A stretch of 49,318 nt of DNA, taken from the IMG/VR virus record IMGVR_UViG_3300026519_000490, positions 1 through 49,318 of that record. One strand, written 5' to 3'. This DNA comes from a virus. The notes under the pieces are model-generated. The model ran no database searches and had not been told where the DNA came from. It worked only from the letters and a program-made list of their open reading frames with translations. Shown one piece after another: positions 38,398-47,480 of the stretch. How positions within the stretch are numbered: the stretch's first letter is position 1; each line of letters begins with the position of its first letter. Both the position numbers and the translations under genes were made by a program.

Positions 38398-39609
38398 CTA
38401 GGGGGTCTTTTTCCATATTAAGGCTAACTTTCCGCAATCCCATATTTTACCATACTTGTCGTTCTCTAGCTTCTCGTGCCTGTTATAAAGACTTCCCCTG
38501 TTATCATGATAAGAATAATCCGGCGGATGGTGAGCTAGAAAAACAAAGCCAGCTCTATCATATACCTCACTGTTTTCGTGCTTACATTCGACCCTAACTA
38601 CTACGCTAATTGGCTTAAACATCTTTATGAAATAGGATATTATCTTGTTGAGCGCGCCGTCAGTAGCCGTGTCAAGCTTTTCGCTGAATTTTTCAAGTGT
38701 CCACTCTGATTTGCCCGGGAAGCATCTACTGAATGTTGCTAAGCTTATCAATTCTCCTGTTTCGGCATGATATAAGCCAATATTAACCCCATGGATGTGT
38801 GTGACACCAAGCAAGTGGTTTTCTGTAAGAAACTCCTTAGCCTCGAGGGGTTGAGTTTCCCAGCAGGCGGTTCTCAACTTCCTTTTCGGTAGTACATTTA
38901 TCCTTCTCTTGATGAGTGATTTTACCACCTCTCGTTTATCTCTCCACTCGTTTTCTCGGATATGCACGATGCCGATCCCGAATTCTCTTTCGAAGAACGA
39001 ATCTTTATCCTTGTGGTAGTGTCTCCCTCTGCCTTGCTCCTCTGAATGCCAATAGATCCCATCATATTCTATCCCCACTCCATCATTCGGGCAATAAATA
39101 TCCAATTCATATCGTTTGTTGTTTTTTGAGAAATATTTGTTTCTCTCAACCGTCGTGTGTTCAGCGACAAATTCAGCCAATTGGGCTTCCCCTTTGCTTG
39201 TCTTCATTGTTTTGAGGGCACACTGAGGGCACCCCTGTCCGCATAAATGAGATCTGGGGAGTTGTTCATACCTACCATGTTTCTTACAGATTATGCTAAT
39301 TTTAACATTATTATTGATATAGTTGATGAGTTTATAGTCGTATGCTTTTCCGTGTCGTTCTCTTGCCTTCTTTTCGAACTCTTCGCTTGACATCCGATAA
39401 GCATTGCTGAATTTGGCATGGGTGCATTTGATACATCCATTCGAATAAAGGTGGCGGTTTGGTGTTTGCAAGAAATCACCATGCACTTCGCAGATTATCG
39501 TTACCTTTGTTATGGTATTGCTGTATTTTACTTTAGAATAATCATATCTTGCCCCATGAACATTTCTCGCTTTTGCGATAAATTCATCTGCCGAAATTGG
39601 TTTGCCCAT
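38398..39609 (-). CDS. EDxHD/Vsr-like homing endonuclease
   Basis: A 403-aa protein. Two N-terminal repeats of the type KARNVHGARYDYSKVKY, ICEVHGDFLQ, GCIKC are zinc-ribbon DNA-binding modules of free-standing homing enzymes. The nuclease domain follows: RYELDIYCPNDGVGIEYDGI, YWHSE, then YHKDKDSFF and GIVHIRENEWRDKREVV, the EDxHD arrangement related to Vsr nicking enzymes. The start is ATG 39609 (GGAGGG 7 nt upstream inside a hairpin). It is inserted between the tube and gp26-like genes. Confidence 0.85.
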   Translation of the reverse strand: MGKPISADEFIAKARNVHGARYDYSKVKYSNTITKVTIICEVHGDFLQTPNRHLYSNGCIKCTHAKFSNAYRMSSEEFEKKARERHGKAYDYKLINYINNNVKISIICKKHGRYEQLPRSHLCGQGCPQCALKTMKTSKGEAQLAEFVAEHTTVERNKYFSKNNKRYELDIYCPNDGVGIEYDGIYWHSEEQGRGRHYHKDKDSFFEREFGIGIVHIRENEWRDKREVVKSLIKRRINVLPKRKLRTACWETQPLEAKEFLTENHLLGVTHIHGVNIGLYHAETGELISLATFSRCFPGKSEWTLEKFSEKLDTATDGALNKIISYFIKMFKPISVVVRVECKHENSEVYDRAGFVFLAHHPPDYSYHDNRGSLYNRHEKLENDKYGKIWDCGKLALIWKKTP

Positions 39610-39633
39610 AAAAAAACCCTCCAAAGAGAGGGT
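39610..39633 (-). terminator. Hairpin with T7 run overlapping the ribosome site
   Basis: Minus strand ACCCTC-TCTTTG-GAGGGT with seven T residues, then ATG. It can end the tube transcript. The 3' arm contains the GGAGGG site of the endonuclease gene, so read-through mRNA would hide it. Confidence 0.75.
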
Positions 39634-39634
39634 C

Positions 39635-39663
39635 AGTATAACATTAGTAAAGATATTTTGTAA
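39635..39663 (-). promoter_or_regulatory. Probable promoter of the homing endonuclease
   Basis: Minus strand TATACT (39640-39635) with a weak TTACAA 17 nt upstream. Transcription would start near 39628, inside the 5' arm of the hairpin, giving mRNA without the blocking stem. Confidence 0.4.
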
Positions 39664-39664
39664 C

Positions 39665-40297
39665 TTAATTAAGCTTCCATCTTGTGTTTGCTTCGAGTCC
39701 TAGTGAGCCAATAACGTCATCTGCATCAGAATGACCAGAATTTGCTCCTGGTGCCGACTCTAATTCAGCCCAATCATACGTTATAACTATCTTAATCTCA
39801 CTCAAATCATCTGATTCATAATCAAGATCACCAAAGTCGACATCTGAAATCCATGCGTTCTTTAGTCGCCATGTCTCTAATTTACCGTCTGCGCTCTCGG
39901 GCAATCCTTCTGAGCCAAAATTGGTTGGATGGTTATCTCCCCACTGCTCGATGGTAATAGAACCAAGCATTGAAACGGCTGATGCTTTTGACATAGTCGT
40001 TACGTCGTTAGGAGTGCGTGGAATAATATAACCAGAACTCTCCAAGATAGAAGCCAGACCTTTGGCGGCGTCAGGGTTGGTCGGGTCGACAATAGTTATC
40101 TCGACGTCATTCCACTCTACTCTACCGGGATACTTGAATGTATGGTTGATATATTTGTGTTCCGCTTTGCTTACGGACATTTTTGGTTTAGTGGCTTTTT
40201 TGGCAACGAATGTCAAACCACCATCGAATCCGCCGAATCTTACAAGAAAGCGATACTTTCTTTTTGGTTCTAAAGTCTTATCTGTCCAAAATGCCAT
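39665..40297 (-). CDS. Tail tube protein (gp19-like)
   Basis: A 210-aa protein from ATG 40297 (GAGGG upstream; the open frame further up is not needed). AFWTDKTLEPKRKYRFLVRF at the start and KATKPKMSVSKAEHKYINHT then FKYPGRVEWNDVEITIVDP are typical of myophage tube subunits. ETWRLKNAWISDVDFGDLDY and IKIVITYDWAEL at the end are also typical. The protein builds the inner tube surrounded by the sheath. Confidence 0.9.
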   Translation of the reverse strand: MAFWTDKTLEPKRKYRFLVRFGGFDGGLTFVAKKATKPKMSVSKAEHKYINHTFKYPGRVEWNDVEITIVDPTNPDAAKGLASILESSGYIIPRTPNDVTTMSKASAVSMLGSITIEQWGDNHPTNFGSEGLPESADGKLETWRLKNAWISDVDFGDLDYESDDLSEIKIVITYDWAELESAPGANSGHSDADDVIGSLGLEANTRWKLN

Positions 40298-40325
40298 TTT
40301 AAAGCCCTCACGATATAATACGCTG

Positions 40326-40333
40326 TAAATAGT
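40326..40333 (-). promoter_or_regulatory. Candidate late promoter element (ACTATTTA)
   Basis: Minus strand ACTATTTA followed by CAGCGTATT, 29 nt before the tube ATG. It allows tube expression independently of the inserted endonuclease gene upstream. Confidence 0.45.
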
Positions 40334-40357
40334 GTTCACTCGATTAAACTGCCTACC

Positions 40358-41641
40358 TTATTTTTTAATATTATCAAAGTCGCTCTCCCACATTTCGACT
40401 ACGTTAAACCCTTGATTAATAAGCTCTTTTCGACGGTGAAGCCACTCTTCATACAGAGTAGTGTATTTCTTTTTATTGATAGGATTGATACCTTCCTTAT
40501 AGATCGTCGGATCTCCGTGCCAAAAACTACCCAAGAATTCATATACTGTATTTGTTTTTGGATCATAGCCATCAACCCTGTATTTGCCTACCTTAAATTG
40601 AGTTATCACCCCTTCAATTGAGAGTGAGTTTAGCCAAGCTATTTCCTTCTTTGAAATCCCAGCAGCTGAGCATCGAGGGCACCCGCAAGCTTGCAAAGTG
40701 TGGGTGCCTGGCGCTTGCATAAAGCTACCATGCTTTTCACACAAAATCTCTACCTTTGTTTTGCTGTTGATATAGTTTACCTTGGTATATGTATATTCGT
40801 CTCCATGTATCAACCTCGCATCTCTTATAAACTCTGCTTTCCCCTTAGCGAACTTTGTTCGCAATAGTGAATTGGCACACATTTTGCAGCCTTGCCCACT
40901 AAGGTGATTTGAGGCTTTCATTGAGAAACTTCCGTGCTCTGGGCAGATAATCGTAACCTTCTCAAGAGCTTTCTCATAGACTACATCAGCATATGAATAT
41001 TTATTACAATGAATTTTTGTGGCTTTCGCAATGAATTCTCCTGTATTCGACACTCTAGTACCGTTGTGCCCACACTTCGCACACCCCTTCTTACTCAAAT
41101 GATCGTTAGGATTCTGTAAGAACTCTCCATGTTTTTTGCATATTATTGTAACCTTTCTCCTGGCGCTAATATAATTTACTTTCGAATAATCATATTGTTT
41201 CCCGTGAATCTCTTCTGCTCGCGTGATAAATTGAAGTGTTGTTAGCACTTTTGATGGTGAACAGTCCATACAGCCACCGTTGTTCTGTAGATGTGCATAT
41301 GGCAGCTGATAGAATTTACCATGGAGAGCACATTTTATTATTATTTTTTCGCTCGATGAAAGATATACCATCAAAGAATAGTCAAACTTACCTCCATGCA
41401 CCCTTCTCGCTTTCTCTAGGAAAGAGGTTCGATTATTTTCCCTGTCCTCCTCTTGTTTACATTTACGGCACTTATTACCTTTAATATGGTTCAGCGGGAG
41501 CATAAAGAAGGTACCATGCTCATGACATAGGATCTCAATCTTCTTGTTTGCGCCATCATATTTTACTTCTGTGTAGTTATATTGTTCACCATGCACATTC
41601 CTGGCTCTCTCTATAAATTCCCCTGTTGTTAGTTTTTTCAT
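40358..41641 (-). CDS. Vsr-like homing endonuclease with zinc-ribbon repeats
   Basis: A 427-aa protein from ATG 41641. Five consecutive repeats (ARNVHGEQYNYTEVKYDG, ILCHEHGTFFMLP, KCRKC and so on) form DNA-binding zinc modules. The C-terminal nuclease domain has VGKYRVDGYDPKTNTVYEFL, GSFWHGDP, then YEEWLHRRKELINQGFNVVE and MWESDF. It is a mobile selfish gene lying between sheath and tube. The ATG is 6 nt after a TATGAT box, so its mRNA may lack a leader. Confidence 0.85.
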   Translation of the reverse strand: MKKLTTGEFIERARNVHGEQYNYTEVKYDGANKKIEILCHEHGTFFMLPLNHIKGNKCRKCKQEEDRENNRTSFLEKARRVHGGKFDYSLMVYLSSSEKIIIKCALHGKFYQLPYAHLQNNGGCMDCSPSKVLTTLQFITRAEEIHGKQYDYSKVNYISARRKVTIICKKHGEFLQNPNDHLSKKGCAKCGHNGTRVSNTGEFIAKATKIHCNKYSYADVVYEKALEKVTIICPEHGSFSMKASNHLSGQGCKMCANSLLRTKFAKGKAEFIRDARLIHGDEYTYTKVNYINSKTKVEILCEKHGSFMQAPGTHTLQACGCPRCSAAGISKKEIAWLNSLSIEGVITQFKVGKYRVDGYDPKTNTVYEFLGSFWHGDPTIYKEGINPINKKKYTTLYEEWLHRRKELINQGFNVVEMWESDFDNIKK

Positions 41642-41647
41642 ACAAAT

Positions 41648-41676
41648 ATCATAACATACTCTATTCAAAAAGTAAA
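41648..41676 (-). promoter_or_regulatory. Sigma-70-like promoter
   Basis: Minus strand TTTACT (41676-41671), 17-nt spacer, TATGAT (41653-41648). Predicted start at the ATG of the homing endonuclease. Confidence 0.5.
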
Positions 41677-41680
41677 GTGA

Positions 41681-41722
41681 GTTATTACACCTTAGTTATT
41701 ACACCTTAGTTATTACGCCTTT
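41681..41722. repeat. Three 14-bp direct repeats
   Basis: GTTATTACACCTTA at 41681-41694 and 41695-41708, and GTTATTACGCCTTT at 41709-41722. They lie upstream of the homing endonuclease promoter and downstream of the sheath terminator. They may be a protein-binding site or a footprint of insertion. Confidence 0.85.
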
Positions 41723-41740
41723 GCTTACGTCCCCGTTCAA

Positions 41741-41766
41741 ACAAAAAGAGCCCTTGCGGGCTCTTT
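41741..41766 (-). terminator. Rho-independent terminator after the sheath gene
   Basis: Minus strand stem AAAGAGCCC-GCAA-GGGCTCTTT followed by TTGTTTG. It shares its core with the terminator at 10431-10457. Confidence 0.85.
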
Positions 41767-41803
41767 CTTCATCTTTCATCTTTTAGTCATTGTTATCAGC
41801 TAC

Positions 41804-44683
41804 TTAGAGGTCTTCAAATGAGGCACCAGTCTTAGAGACGATGAAATCAAGGGCTATAAATTCTACCGACCTAGCAGGTTTCAAAAAGATTTTCGCGTAC
41901 ATTATATTCCGGTCAATTAGATCAGCCGTAGTAGTGGACTCGTCCAGCACCACCTTGAACTCAGACAAGCCAAACCTGCTTTGCACTGACTCTAGGAGAG
42001 GATTAACCTTACTCAAGAACCGCTCCCACGTAGTCTGCACATTCTGGTCGAAAATCAAACGCGAAGAAATACGTGAAATATCTTTTCTCAAAAATAGCAT
42101 AAGTCGTCGCACGTTAATACGATCTAAAGCAGATTGGGTAACTTGTAGGGTCTTTTGACCAAAGATAACTATACCTTCCTGCGGGAATGATGCTATTGGA
42201 TTAATGTTCACTTCATATAATGCATCTCTCTGCTTGTTGTTGAGTTTCTCTCTCACATCGGTTACTTGCAGCCCTGATGAGCCCTCAGTCAAGCCACCAC
42301 GATTGAACCCAGCCGGGGCAAACCACAATTCACTCTTTGCTGCCGATGAACCCATAGTTCCTAACGCCACCACCGAGGGAGGCATCCATACCGGCGAACC
42401 GGACTCGGGATCATTAATTTTAACCCAAGGGTAATATGTACAAGCATAGCTAGTATTCAATCCTCGGTCTTTCAGATTGCTTATAGTCGTTGCGGAACTG
42501 CCAAGTCGGTCAACTTCAGCTGAAGTGTTTTCATGTGCTGGTTGATAACCGCCATCAACATCGATAATTGCCAACGAATCAGCACGATTCTCCACTGTGT
42601 CAATTAAGTGATTTGTAATTCCATCAGCAGTGATACCAGGAATAGTCGCTAAATTCATATCAACTACTTCAGGATCTCTAATCGAATCGATAGCTTGTCG
42701 TAATGAATGCACGGCATAATTGCCTGTTTCTACTGCGCCACCGAGTGCTAGATAGCTATTTCGGAAAGGATCACGCTCTTTAATATCTAGCCCATCAAAG
42801 CCACCGAATAATGGCAACGTGAATCTATCATGTCCTCGTTGCAATATAGCTTTATAACCATCTGTCGAACCCGTCACACCAGCCGCAGTGGCTGTAACAG
42901 AAGTTCCAGCAACACGACTGCCAGATAGATAGAAACTCTTAGCGGTAGAACCGGCAACAGCCTTGACGTCATCAAGTGAGAATATAAATGAATATTCCGT
43001 ACTCGCGCCAACAATATGAGAGTCTACACCATCAGGTTTTGTACGTACCAGATCCCTAAAGTCTTCATCAAATTTACTAGCGCCAACCTTTTGGGTTGTA
43101 ATACCAAAATATGCATCCGAATCATCGAGAACGCCTGCATCAGAACTAGAGACTCTGAGCGTCATTTTGGGGAACTCGAGACTTGCGGAGAAATTTGTTG
43201 GTCCACCTACCACTGCGACCGTTCCAGCGGTAGCTGGAGCATGCGGAACAGAACCAGTTCCAACCATAAGTGCGGTGCTTGCAACTGCCGAGCCACTTAT
43301 CAAATCAATCGTCTTGAAGCGTGGCGCACCGAAAAAGCCAAAAGGAAGCATTTCTGGTTCAATACCACCCTGCTCAATAACAGTATTCAATTCAACGCGG
43401 ACATAAGTAGACTTATTATTGTAATCACCTAATTCTCTGTGACGTTTCTCACTCTTCGACCATGAGACGTACTTGTCTCCAATTCTATTAGCGATATAAT
43501 CACCAGAGTTAGGATCAAGATTGACATTCGTAAACATTTCCAAAACTTCCGGTCTACTGTCGGTATCATCTGCCTTTCTGATAGCCACGCTGAAAGTGCC
43601 AAAGCGGTTAAAGTCATTGTTAGATGCCTTTATATCCATTATGGAAATCTTGATATTATTTTGTTCCCACTCACCAGAGCCATCACCTTTGTTTACGACA
43701 AAACGAAATAACTTAGTCATATCGTTAGCATCAAAGTTTGCGGTTGCATTGCTTAAATCTTGACCGATTACCCAACCACTTTTAGCGGGCTGTGCTTCTA
43801 CGCCTTCAAAATCTGCATGACTAATTGTGCTGTTCTCTAACGCTACTAGGACGCCAAATGAACTACCAGCGGCAGAGCCACTATTTTCATCGACAGCAGT
43901 TTTCAGAAACCCTTCATGAGTCTCCCCAAGGAAATAAGTAGCTAATGAATCAGTTGGAGTAACAGAGCTATTCGTTAAAGTTGGATTAGTGTTGAAAACC
44001 TTTCTCACATACTTTGACGAGTTTGGATTAAAGTTGAACGTGGTGTTCTTTATCGTTGAGCCAACCTCATCTTCGATGATAGCCTGGAATTCAAAAGAAC
44101 TACCGATATTGGCTACAAAGTTTGCTGCGCCTTCGGTGCCCACTGTATTTCCACCGAAGTCATTACCCACTAGCCTCATTGCTCCCTTGTCGAGATACCA
44201 TATGGCTGCCAGAGCACCGGTAATATCAGATGCATAAGAAGAGGCAGATGGAACGATAAAGAGTCCATAAGCACCACCGTTAGAGGCTACCAGAACATCA
44301 GCAGCTGGATTTTCTGTTTTCCAGCCAGCTAGTTGATAACCAGTAGTTGTTGGTTCATCGCTCTGCGTCCCTAGAAGACGTACAACGGTTATTGGACCTG
44401 AGTTCTTTAAATATGCTTGTGCGGCATAAGCTGCATAAGTAGGTGAGGTTGTGTTACCATCTCTCCAGATATCACCAGTGCCACTACCTTTGACAGGTGA
44501 GCCAAATAATTGAACGTAGTCTGAAAAGCTGTCTACTTTTGTTGGTACCATGCCGGGACCACGTTGTGTACGACCGATTATAACAGGACCAATCGGACCA
44601 GCGGTGCGCGTGATTTGTGAACGATCTATTTCATCTACAAAAACGCCTGGTGATACAAAACGGAATTTCTTTGCTGTACTCAT
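41804..44683 (-). CDS. Tail sheath protein (gp18-like)
   Basis: A 959-aa contractile sheath subunit. The start RFVSPGVFVDEIDRSQITRT then GPVIIGRTQRGPGMVPTKVD and the C-terminal region (FGQKTLQVTQSALDRINVRR, FLRKDISRISSRLIFDQN, ESVQSRFGLSEFKVVLDES, MYAKIFLKPARSVEFIALDF) are typical of myophage sheaths. It is longer than T4 gp18 because of an inserted variable region of some 300 residues, probably surface domains. ATG 44683 follows GGGAGAA. An ACTAATTA element lies 60 nt upstream. Confidence 0.95.
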   Translation of the reverse strand: MSTAKKFRFVSPGVFVDEIDRSQITRTAGPIGPVIIGRTQRGPGMVPTKVDSFSDYVQLFGSPVKGSGTGDIWRDGNTTSPTYAAYAAQAYLKNSGPITVVRLLGTQSDEPTTTGYQLAGWKTENPAADVLVASNGGAYGLFIVPSASSYASDITGALAAIWYLDKGAMRLVGNDFGGNTVGTEGAANFVANIGSSFEFQAIIEDEVGSTIKNTTFNFNPNSSKYVRKVFNTNPTLTNSSVTPTDSLATYFLGETHEGFLKTAVDENSGSAAGSSFGVLVALENSTISHADFEGVEAQPAKSGWVIGQDLSNATANFDANDMTKLFRFVVNKGDGSGEWEQNNIKISIMDIKASNNDFNRFGTFSVAIRKADDTDSRPEVLEMFTNVNLDPNSGDYIANRIGDKYVSWSKSEKRHRELGDYNNKSTYVRVELNTVIEQGGIEPEMLPFGFFGAPRFKTIDLISGSAVASTALMVGTGSVPHAPATAGTVAVVGGPTNFSASLEFPKMTLRVSSSDAGVLDDSDAYFGITTQKVGASKFDEDFRDLVRTKPDGVDSHIVGASTEYSFIFSLDDVKAVAGSTAKSFYLSGSRVAGTSVTATAAGVTGSTDGYKAILQRGHDRFTLPLFGGFDGLDIKERDPFRNSYLALGGAVETGNYAVHSLRQAIDSIRDPEVVDMNLATIPGITADGITNHLIDTVENRADSLAIIDVDGGYQPAHENTSAEVDRLGSSATTISNLKDRGLNTSYACTYYPWVKINDPESGSPVWMPPSVVALGTMGSSAAKSELWFAPAGFNRGGLTEGSSGLQVTDVREKLNNKQRDALYEVNINPIASFPQEGIVIFGQKTLQVTQSALDRINVRRLMLFLRKDISRISSRLIFDQNVQTTWERFLSKVNPLLESVQSRFGLSEFKVVLDESTTTADLIDRNIMYAKIFLKPARSVEFIALDFIVSKTGASFEDL

Positions 44684-44742
44684 TTCTAGTTCTCCCAATA
44701 AAAATCCAGATTTGTGTTTGGACCAATGATTTAATTCTGGTA

Positions 44743-44750
44743 TAATTAGT
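44743..44750 (-). promoter_or_regulatory. Candidate late promoter element (ACTAATTA)
   Basis: Minus strand ACTAATTA followed by TACCAGAATT, 60 nt before the sheath ATG. It lies just after the stop of the gp15-like gene. Confidence 0.45.
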
Positions 44751-44768
44751 GCAGCATACTAGCAAAAC

Positions 44769-45617
44769 CTAGAACATCTTTTTAATATCCAAGTTTTTAA
44801 GGTCCCCTACCATCACCCTCTCTCTCATTATTTTGACCTCAACCTGGTTCTCTGTGATTACCACTTTTGGTTGAGTTTGGTTATCATTTTGACCAACCAA
44901 GTATCCTAGTACTTTAATTTCTACCTTCGTCTCGAAGAGGCGCTGTTCTTCTCCCAACTCTGAACCATTGTTATTGAGGGAGTATGATTGTTCTATAAAG
45001 CCCTCATATTTATGTCCGTCTTTCCGGATCATTATATTATTATTAGCGCCAGGTGCAGTCACGAATGACTGTACAATTTCGTTCATTTGTTGCTGATACT
45101 CTGTCTTTATATCAATACTGTAAGTGCTTTCCACATATACTGGGACAGGGATCGACATGGTCTGATAGACAGTTTTCCTACTTTCACCAGTAAAGTTTGG
45201 CTGCCCATTGTTGCGCTGGCTATCTGCATTAGCAAACTTACTTGTTTTCTCTTGATTTATCTTTCTGGCTATTTCTAACGTGCCGCCTCGGATATCTCCA
45301 GGAAATTGTCGATTCTTTGGCTGACTAGCCCAGTAAACCCCGCGATTGCCTGGATTCTTCTCAAACGAGGTGCGCTCTATTGTCATGACCGGCAGAATGA
45401 ACGTTCCCTGGAGATCTCTTAGACGTTTATCGCTCTTAACTTGATACGAACGTTCTGATGATACCCAAATCACCGGGACCTTAGACCACCCGCTGCTAGT
45501 AGTAGTAAATAAGTTCAACTCCTCTTCTACCCAATCAAATAACGCTTGATCAATTGTCTCAATAGTTGATGGATTGAAGGGGATTTCACTGTTTTCATAC
45601 GGCTTTTTGTTGGTCAT
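44769..45617 (-). CDS. Tail completion / sheath stabiliser (gp15-like)
   Basis: A 282-aa protein upstream of the sheath gene. YENSEIPFNPSTIETIDQAL then FDWVEEELNL and KVPVIWVSSERSYQVKSDKR, followed by FILPVMTIERTSFEKNP and VYVESTYSIDIKTEYQQQMN, match the protein of T4-like marine phages annotated as proximal sheath stabiliser. It probably caps the tail and joins it to the neck. AGGAG precedes ATG 45617. Confidence 0.8.
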   Translation of the reverse strand: MTNKKPYENSEIPFNPSTIETIDQALFDWVEEELNLFTTTSSGWSKVPVIWVSSERSYQVKSDKRLRDLQGTFILPVMTIERTSFEKNPGNRGVYWASQPKNRQFPGDIRGGTLEIARKINQEKTSKFANADSQRNNGQPNFTGESRKTVYQTMSIPVPVYVESTYSIDIKTEYQQQMNEIVQSFVTAPGANNNIMIRKDGHKYEGFIEQSYSLNNNGSELGEEQRLFETKVEIKVLGYLVGQNDNQTQPKVVITENQVEVKIMRERVMVGDLKNLDIKKMF

Positions 45618-45628
45618 CTTAACTCCTC

Positions 45629-46120
45629 TTAGCTAGCGTCAAAATTGCCTTTGCGGCTAACAACTGCAATTGCACTTATCTCAAAACGATGGTCTGGCTG
45701 CCCGAAAAGGGCTCTTGGTTCCCCTAACTTGACAATCTCATAGTGTCTATCTCCATATTGTACAAAATCCCCTTCCCTTACAAACAAATGCTGGTCTTCT
45801 GTCAATCTACGCTTGTGGAATCCAATTGCAATTCTGGAAGTCTTATCCACGCCATAATTGGTCATGGTTGTCTCGCTCCCTTCCCAGTTGACCAAAGCGA
45901 AAACTCTTATTGGGGCAAGGAAGCTCTTCTTGATAGCTTCGCCATAAAGAGGGTGAAAATCGGTATGTTCGAGGCTTATCGGGTAATATAAAACCGCTTG
46001 TCCTATCATTCTCTCGATTATTTCATCGTTTATCTGTTTGGTATAATCCCTCTCTTTTTTTCCTAGAAAAAGAGGGGCTGGTGGAGTTTGTGGCTGTATG
46101 TATTTATTATTAGACATCAT
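45629..46120 (-). CDS. Neck protein, gp14-like
   Basis: A 163-aa protein. Conserved segments LGKKERDYTKQINDEIIERM, IGQAVLYYPISLEHTDFHPL, YGEAIKKSFLAPIRVFALV and TNYGVDKTSRIAIGFHKRRL match neck proteins of T4-like phages (gp14 type), which connect the filled head to the tail. The ribosome site AAGGAGAATG uses the first or second Met of the doublet. Gene order gp13-like, gp14-like, gp15-like, sheath supports this. Confidence 0.8.
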   Translation of the reverse strand: MMSNNKYIQPQTPPAPLFLGKKERDYTKQINDEIIERMIGQAVLYYPISLEHTDFHPLYGEAIKKSFLAPIRVFALVNWEGSETTMTNYGVDKTSRIAIGFHKRRLTEDQHLFVREGDFVQYGDRHYEIVKLGEPRALFGQPDHRFEISAIAVVSRKGNFDAS

Positions 46121-46130
46121 TCATTCTCCT

Positions 46131-47456
46131 TTACCCTACAAATACAGCGGATGGTATCTTCTCTAAAATTCTTCCCGCTGAATCTACTAAGTCTGCGCGC
46201 TGACTGGAAAGCTCATTGTATGACACAGAGTCCAAGTACAACGTCAATTCTTCTCTGAGTTTACTCTTGGCTTCTTCAGCTGATGAGACCAATTCGGGTC
46301 CATTCAGGGTCACTGATTCCCCAGGAATAGGGACAGTTGAGAACTTCGATCTTACTTGCCCCAACATACCTTTCGCGATTTCTAATGCATACCTTCGAAT
46401 CCAATGCTTTCCAATCGCATTGATATTCTTAAAAGGTATATTAGTAAAAGGCAATGTATTGACGTTATTGACTCCCCCGATGCGTTGGTCGACACTTGTA
46501 GAGCCGGTCAAGTTCATTACGTTTGCGTCAAGACCGACATTCTCCCCAATCCCAGTAATTGTAAATTCGAACCACATATTCTGAACCTGTCCATAGGATG
46601 GTGCAGGGAAAAAACGTACTTTATTGTTTCTTAACTCATAGGAGAAGTGTGAGGTTCTCGTGTAAAGATTGTCTTCGTATGCAGCAGCCTGGAGTTTATT
46701 TTGCCAAGCCGGTATCACTTCGAAATTTGAACTATCCGAATATTGCCCATAATTAGAAAGGTTGCCGACTGTATTTAGACCGCCATAGTATCCGTAGAAA
46801 CGCCACATGGCACGTCTTGTCTTGTAGAATACTTTCCTGATTACAATGCGGTTATTGTTGACAAGTCCGGCATACGGAACGCCTCCTGCGGCAGAAGCCG
46901 ACACCACAACTGCCTGTAAATCGTAGTCTTGTTTATCAGTCTCTACGGTAATAGAAGCTGAGTAAACAGTCTGTTTTCCACCGACATTCGCCTCTTGTGA
47001 AATTGCGTCACTTATATCCCTCACGGACGACATATCAAATTGAGCGTAACGAAGGGAGACAGAAGTGCTTATTGCCCCAGATATAGGATTGTTAATACTG
47101 GCAGATAGAGCAGAGCCGGAAATGTATTCACCATCGTGGTCAAAGGTGCCAGTCGGGGCTCCTAGCATATCGGATAATACGTTTTTAGCCTGGTGTAAAT
47201 TTATTAAATTAGAGTATTCCAGAACAGCTGTTTCATAGGAGGAATAGACGTTATTGGCAGTCAACTCTATGTCCAAGACATCACCGCCAAGACTACGATA
47301 AGTAAATGCAACCTGGTCAACTGCACCAGAGAGGAAGTTCGTATCATCGGCATAAATTCCGAATGGCAAACCAGCAGATACGGAACCATAGGACCCCAGT
47401 GAAGGCAATATGATGGCGCTAGTTTCGCTTGCTGGTGTTAAAATAGGAAGTGCCAT
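46131..47456 (-). CDS. Neck / head completion protein, gp13-like
   Basis: A 441-aa protein. The C-terminal part KHWIRRYALEIAKGMLGQVR then SKFSTVPIPGESVTLNGPEL and EAKSKLREELTLYLDSV is the conserved end of gp13-type neck proteins of marine T4-like phages. The middle has aromatic strands (RAMWRFYGYYGGLN, MWFEFTITGIGENVGLD). GAGGAG lies before ATG 47456 and an ACTAATTA element 25 nt before it, so this begins the late neck-sheath unit. Confidence 0.8.
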   Translation of the reverse strand: MALPILTPASETSAIILPSLGSYGSVSAGLPFGIYADDTNFLSGAVDQVAFTYRSLGGDVLDIELTANNVYSSYETAVLEYSNLINLHQAKNVLSDMLGAPTGTFDHDGEYISGSALSASINNPISGAISTSVSLRYAQFDMSSVRDISDAISQEANVGGKQTVYSASITVETDKQDYDLQAVVVSASAAGGVPYAGLVNNNRIVIRKVFYKTRRAMWRFYGYYGGLNTVGNLSNYGQYSDSSNFEVIPAWQNKLQAAAYEDNLYTRTSHFSYELRNNKVRFFPAPSYGQVQNMWFEFTITGIGENVGLDANVMNLTGSTSVDQRIGGVNNVNTLPFTNIPFKNINAIGKHWIRRYALEIAKGMLGQVRSKFSTVPIPGESVTLNGPELVSSAEEAKSKLREELTLYLDSVSYNELSSQRADLVDSAGRILEKIPSAVFVG

Positions 47457-47480
47457 GACTTTCTCCTCATAAATTCACTG

